DNA from: Lepidodermella squamata | Taxonomy: Eukaryota > Gastrotricha | Assembly (NCBI GenBank): GCA_047495785.1 | Contig: JBLDXI010000043.1 | Span: forward strand, 186,001 to 250,000 | Length of the DNA: 64,000 nt | Direction: 5' to 3' | Shown here: one piece after another, positions 60,078-64,000 of the stretch | How the letters are laid out: every line of letters begins with the position of its first letter | How positions within the stretch are numbered: the stretch's first letter is position 1 | Translations under genes and position numbers: made by a program | Notes under the pieces: model-generated | What the model saw: only the letters and a program-made list of their open reading frames with translations | What the model was told of the DNA's origin: nothing | The model's database searches: none

Positions 60078-60309
60078 AGAGGTTCCAAGCATGCCTCTGA
60101 CTATGTCAAGTTGAGATATGAATGAAGTCTGACTATGATGAAATATTGTTTGATAAGATGTTGGGTGCATCAATTTTCTTCAAATTTGGTATTCAACGAC
60201 ACGTCATTCGATACAATCGTTCAATTATTTATCAAATTTTGAGAATGTATCGTCTAAAGAATCTCACGCCCGGCATCGCCATCTAAATGTATTTAAATGT
60301 TATTGCATA

Positions 60310-60315
60310 AATAAA
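60310..60315 (+). promoter_or_regulatory. Probable GB6 poly(A) signal
   Basis: AATAAA about 230 bases after the final stop codon. Confidence 0.4.
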
Positions 60316-61599
60316 AAACCTAGTGAGCATTCAAGACCTCAAACCTCAAACATTCGAACCTTGACCCAGTTAGCGACTTGAAAATTTGAAAATGCGATTC
60401 GAAATTTCGAAATTGTAGCCCATGTTTCCTCAATTTTACGAGGCTTTGAGGCATGTTTTAGTGGAAAATCTTAACAATTTTCTCGCTTCGCTCGTTTTTT
60501 GGTTCTAAAAATAGCATGTCATTTCGGCATATTTGGAAGCTTAAACTCTACCTGAGCTTCGGACAGTCTCAACCTACTGCCTACTGTAAAGAGAGATGAA
60601 ATGCCTCATTAAATGTTCGCGCTCTGGTTACCCATTTTTATGCTGCCCATTTTAAACGGCTACGCGTTCCCTTGATTCAGGAAGGATTCAGGCGCGATCA
60701 ATCGATAATTCTTCATGATATGCATTGCGACACAATGTAAAAGGTGAGATCAACATCTGCTTCAAGCCTTTAATTTGCAAAATCTATAGTTTGCTTGAAC
60801 GACACTGCCAATAGTCTTGAAGCGTTATCTAAACACACGAAATCAACCCACTGACAACTGACAGTCGAATAACCTATGCTATCGATTTGAACGTCATCGA
60901 AAAACTTGCTCATGCTTGGGCTTTCAATTACATCCTGATTCTTCCCGCTGTTGCATAAAATCAAAATGTAAGATCGCTTCTTTTACGCCATCTCGCGAGT
61001 TCTGGGGTAAATTATCATAAAACTCACGAATTCGATGCGTACAATTTTATCCGAAGAATATTACCCAAATTTATTACCGTCGATGTTTCTTTTTTTTCGT
61101 CGGGGCGCGCTGCGGAAGACTTTCATGCGCTACTATTGTTGTGTCCGCGCGCCAAACTCGCTCGGGGTTTCAGATCGGGGGGAAGTTTCATTTCTCTATG
61201 GCTATAGAATAATCCTTTAATATCCTCAATTTTTGTATGCCTCAAATTACATGTAATTGTCACCAATGCGCACAAATGTTCACTTTTGAGCGAGGTAACT
61301 ACCAACCACCAACCATAGACATAATCAGTCTATGCTACCAGCTAATCATTTGTAACAACGAATATTGATCTGTCATATAAAATGAAGATCCAAGTTCAAT
61401 TTAGAACAGTTCCCTGATAACCCAATCATTATTGAAAAGAAGAACCTGAAAATTAGTTCTTTGTAACTGGCTAGTTGAGGCGAATAAAATATGCAAGAGT
61501 GGCGCACGCAGGACCTGCCGAATGCGCCCCTCATGTGCACCCGGGGAAAGGAACCACGAACCACTGGACTAGGGTGTTTCGATTACATTATTGTTGAGC
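60316..61599. other. Gene-free stretch, GB6-GB7
   Basis: No gene is supported. Short open frames on both strands show no domain or paralogue. Confidence 0.35.
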
Positions 61600-61810
61600 A
61601 GGTCATTGGTCATGAAAGCAGGAGCCTTGGTCAAGACGGCTGCGGCAGTTTCCTTCCCAGAACAAGGCATTCAAGCTCCCCTTGAAATTTGGACTGCTCG
61701 TATTGTCCTTCTAAGCTTATCCTTCGCCCTGACTACATAATAGACCCATGAACGTTTATCATTGAAATTCAAGGGGCTTCGGTTTGCAGATGGTTTGAAA
61801 GCAGGAAATT

Positions 61811-63625
61811 GCACATTTACGGATCCGCGGTGGTTTCCTCCGGCCGCTAAAACGATGTGAAAGGCAATTTTTCAATAACAATTATTTGCTCGCACACTAT
61901 TGGCCGGTTCAAAAATTAACGCGGTAACCGCACTAATGCCACTGTGAAACAAAACAACCGTTGACTTTGCAGATTTGTCACAGATTTGTGGCTAATAGTC
62001 AAGACCGACGCAAATATTAAGAAACACATTCTCACAAACTGTAAAAAATGACTTTTAGCGAAAATTATCCCACTAAGAAATTTGTAAATTTCGAACGAAT
62101 TTCTCAAATTTAACAATCAGTTATTGGAGAAAATAAACTAAGGCTTAGATTTGCAAGCAATTTGAACTATTTATATTCAAAAAATATCACGCCTTGGCAT
62201 AATTCGAAATTATAAAAAATTACCCATTATCAATTTTCGGTTTTTTATCGATGGTCACAAATTTAGTTATAATTTTCCATTGGATGTTGGAAAGTATACT
62301 ATCCTATTTTTTTTAATTTCCAGAGCTCAATTTTGTCGCCCATTTTTGTCGAAATAACCGTAATGCCCATTCATAATTTTGTGTAGTAGTGACCTAATTA
62401 ATTATTATGCGGAGTGTTTGCGTGGTGCAAAACAAAAAATAGTGAGAGCAAATTTTATTGCTATGTGATATTGCTACAGCAGAAAAAAACGAATGAAGCC
62501 ACGAAAGGATTTGCCTGTACATGCACAAACGATTTTGCACAAAAGACACTGCACAAAAATACTTGCACAAAAGACATTGCGCAAACACACTTGCACAAAA
62601 TTTTTTGCACAAACGCGATTTTTCTAGCTAGTTCGATTCGTCTTTGAAAATGACATACAGGGAATATATATTCATGTATTCACTTATAAAATATAGGGAA
62701 GTAGTTTGATTTGAAACGTGTGATTTGTTTCAAAACGCAGAGTATTTTTATACATCGAACTTATGTTAAACTACTAATTCATCTTTTATAAGGGATTATG
62801 CGACTATGTTATATTCCCTGTATGTCATTTTCAAAGACGAATCGAACTAGCTAGAAAAATCGCGTTTGTGCAAAAAATTTTGTGCAAGTGTGTTTGCGCA
62901 ATGTCTTTTGTGCAAGTATTTTTGTGCAGTGACTTTTGTGCAAAATCGTTTGTGCATGTACAGGCATACCCACGAAAGCAGCGCGAATGAACGTAAACCG
63001 CCATACTGTAATGACAGTAATGACAACCTCACCCTTGAATAACGAAAAAAATTAATCTCGGTTTTATTAAACATTTTTTTTTATATATTCCAAGTCCGCC
63101 TGAAAAAACCGGGTTCAGGATTGAAAATAGTGATTACAAGCAGCCTTTTGATTTCATTATCGAGTGCAGCTGAATTTTGCGTCCAGTTTTCAGCGATCCC
63201 AATTGATAATTATTGTTGAATGTTTTGGCGATCGAGTTGGGTGGTTTTTTCTAATTTTCAGCAAGGAGTCAAAGGCGTCAATAATGTTGACATTTGAAAT
63301 TAGGGTAAAATTCACAACCTCTGCTCATTTTTTCAATTATTGATTTCACTGGATTTGGGAATTTTTTAGGAAAAATGTTTCAATCATCCGAAGAAATTCA
63401 CTTTCAACAGCGTCTGAAAATGAGTCTCTTATATTTGCGCCGGTCTGCATTTTAGCCATGAATTAGCCAAGTCGACGGTTATTTTGTTTCGCAGCGGCAT
63501 TAATGCGACTCCCGCGTTTATTTCTGAATCGGCCAATAGCGTGCGAGCAAATAATTGTTAGAGAAAACTAGCCTTTCACAGTGGTTTAGTGGCCGGAGGA
63601 AACCACCGCGGATCCGTAAATGTGC
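61811..63625. mobile_element. 1,815-base element with long inverted ends (Mutator-like)
   Basis: The left end GCACATTTACGGATCCGCGG continues for about 250 bases as an imperfect inverted copy of the right end. The 9-base sequence CAGGAAATT flanks it on both sides (61802-61810 and 63626-63634). Long inverted ends and a 9-base target duplication are typical of Mutator-like elements. No transposase frame is seen. A second inverted-repeat element is nested inside. Confidence 0.8.
62508..62969. mobile_element. Nested 462-base foldback element with 14-base repeats
   Basis: The arms (about 62511-62700 and 62775-62967) are near-perfect inverted copies. Each arm contains seven tandem 14-base units of the form GCACAAA(A/C)nnnnTT: 62523-62620, and 62858-62955 on the other strand. 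CCACGAAAG flanks both ends (62499-62507 and 62970-62978), a 9-base target duplication. Non-coding. Confidence 0.8.
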
Positions 63626-64000
63626 CAGGAAATTCAATGACGCTTTTCGCCGTATAGCTAGTGTCGCGGATGTAAAAACATTTTAAATAGCGAAGACAAT
63701 AATTTGCTTGAAAATCGATATTTGGCGTTCGAATCTTCGCGAAAATCACGCTGAATGGATCTTCGCCTAGCTGACGGCGCTTATTATATGCATTCAGCGC
63801 ACCTCGGCTTAGTGCGCTGATCTCGCGATTAGAATTTTAGCTGACTTTAACTTGATGTTACTCGGCATCAATAATTCAAAGACGGTTTTTCTTGCAAGTC
63901 TTTCCAAGTGCGACACTGAGGAAATTTCGATTGCTTTCGCAGCTCTTAATCCCTTTTTGCCAAACGTTGAATCGAAGAAGACAAAGGAAATACATGTTTA

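Larger units (their letters stand above)
61600..64000 (+). pseudogene. GB7: receptor relic split by an inverted-repeat element
   Basis: Bases 61619-61810 match GB4 from TM2 to the start of the second intracellular loop (LEIWTARIVLLSLSFAL). Bases 63635-64000 continue exactly where GB4's alignment resumes and run through TM5-TM7, with stops and deletions (TM4 is missing). The 1.8 kb between is a transposon. No ectodomain is seen, so the copy was partial or has lost its 5' half. It continues past the window's end or stops near it. The closest relative is GB4, not GB5. Confidence 0.8.

Noticed and set aside
62523-62955. CRISPR-like array
   Set aside because: The 14-base units are contiguous with no spacers and sit in the arms of an inverted-repeat transposon in an animal genome.

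Overview
This window is from an animal nuclear genome. The evidence is split genes with short GT-AG introns (often 36-60 bases), extracellular modules found in animals (astacin, EGF, CUB, kringle), class C seven-helix receptors, AATAAA signals after several genes, and many decayed transposons. I cannot name the phylum. The interspersed repeats and inactive gene copies show a locus that grew by local duplication.

Layout. 1-8 kb: two tandem copies of a small EF-hand gene (+) separated by a decayed LINE. 8-24 kb: two intact minus-strand genes, here called A and B, for secreted astacin-EGF-CUB-kringle proteins, with repeat-rich DNA between them. 24-29 kb: gene-free DNA holding a Tc1/mariner-like element. 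29-32 kb: a divergent GABA-B-like receptor, GB1 (+). 32-39 kb: an inactivated astacin-family copy C' and an intact one, C (both minus). 39-64 kb: six more GABA-B-like receptor copies (all +): GB2, GB3 and GB5 intact, GB6 with one nonsense codon, GB4 a pseudogene, and GB7 a pseudogene split by a 1.8 kb inverted-repeat element. Two astacin-family relics lie on the minus strand between GB3 and GB4.

I rebuilt the exon structure of A, B and C by comparing them. Nearly every internal exon has the same length and phase in all three, and each joins into one open frame (550, 551 and 632 residues). All three have lost the astacin zinc site: HExxHxxGxxH has become HRxxAxxAxxx, and the Met-turn zinc-ligand Tyr is gone. 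They keep the fold-defining C-terminal astacin disulfide and the EGF and CUB modules. They are therefore best read as secreted pseudoproteases. Their kringle lacks both partners of its outer disulfide, and they end in an unfamiliar cysteine-rich module.

The clustered receptors have a bilobed ligand-binding ectodomain and seven helices like GABA-B receptors. They lack the class C TM3 cysteine, carry a second cysteine in extracellular loop 2 instead, have a long second intracellular loop and almost no cytoplasmic tail. GB1 keeps the usual TM3 cysteine.

Minus-strand astacin genes and plus-strand receptors alternate and are divergently arranged; C and GB2 start only 493 bases apart. This suggests that a divergent pair was the duplicating unit. 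That the secreted proteins and the receptors work together is an inference from this arrangement only.
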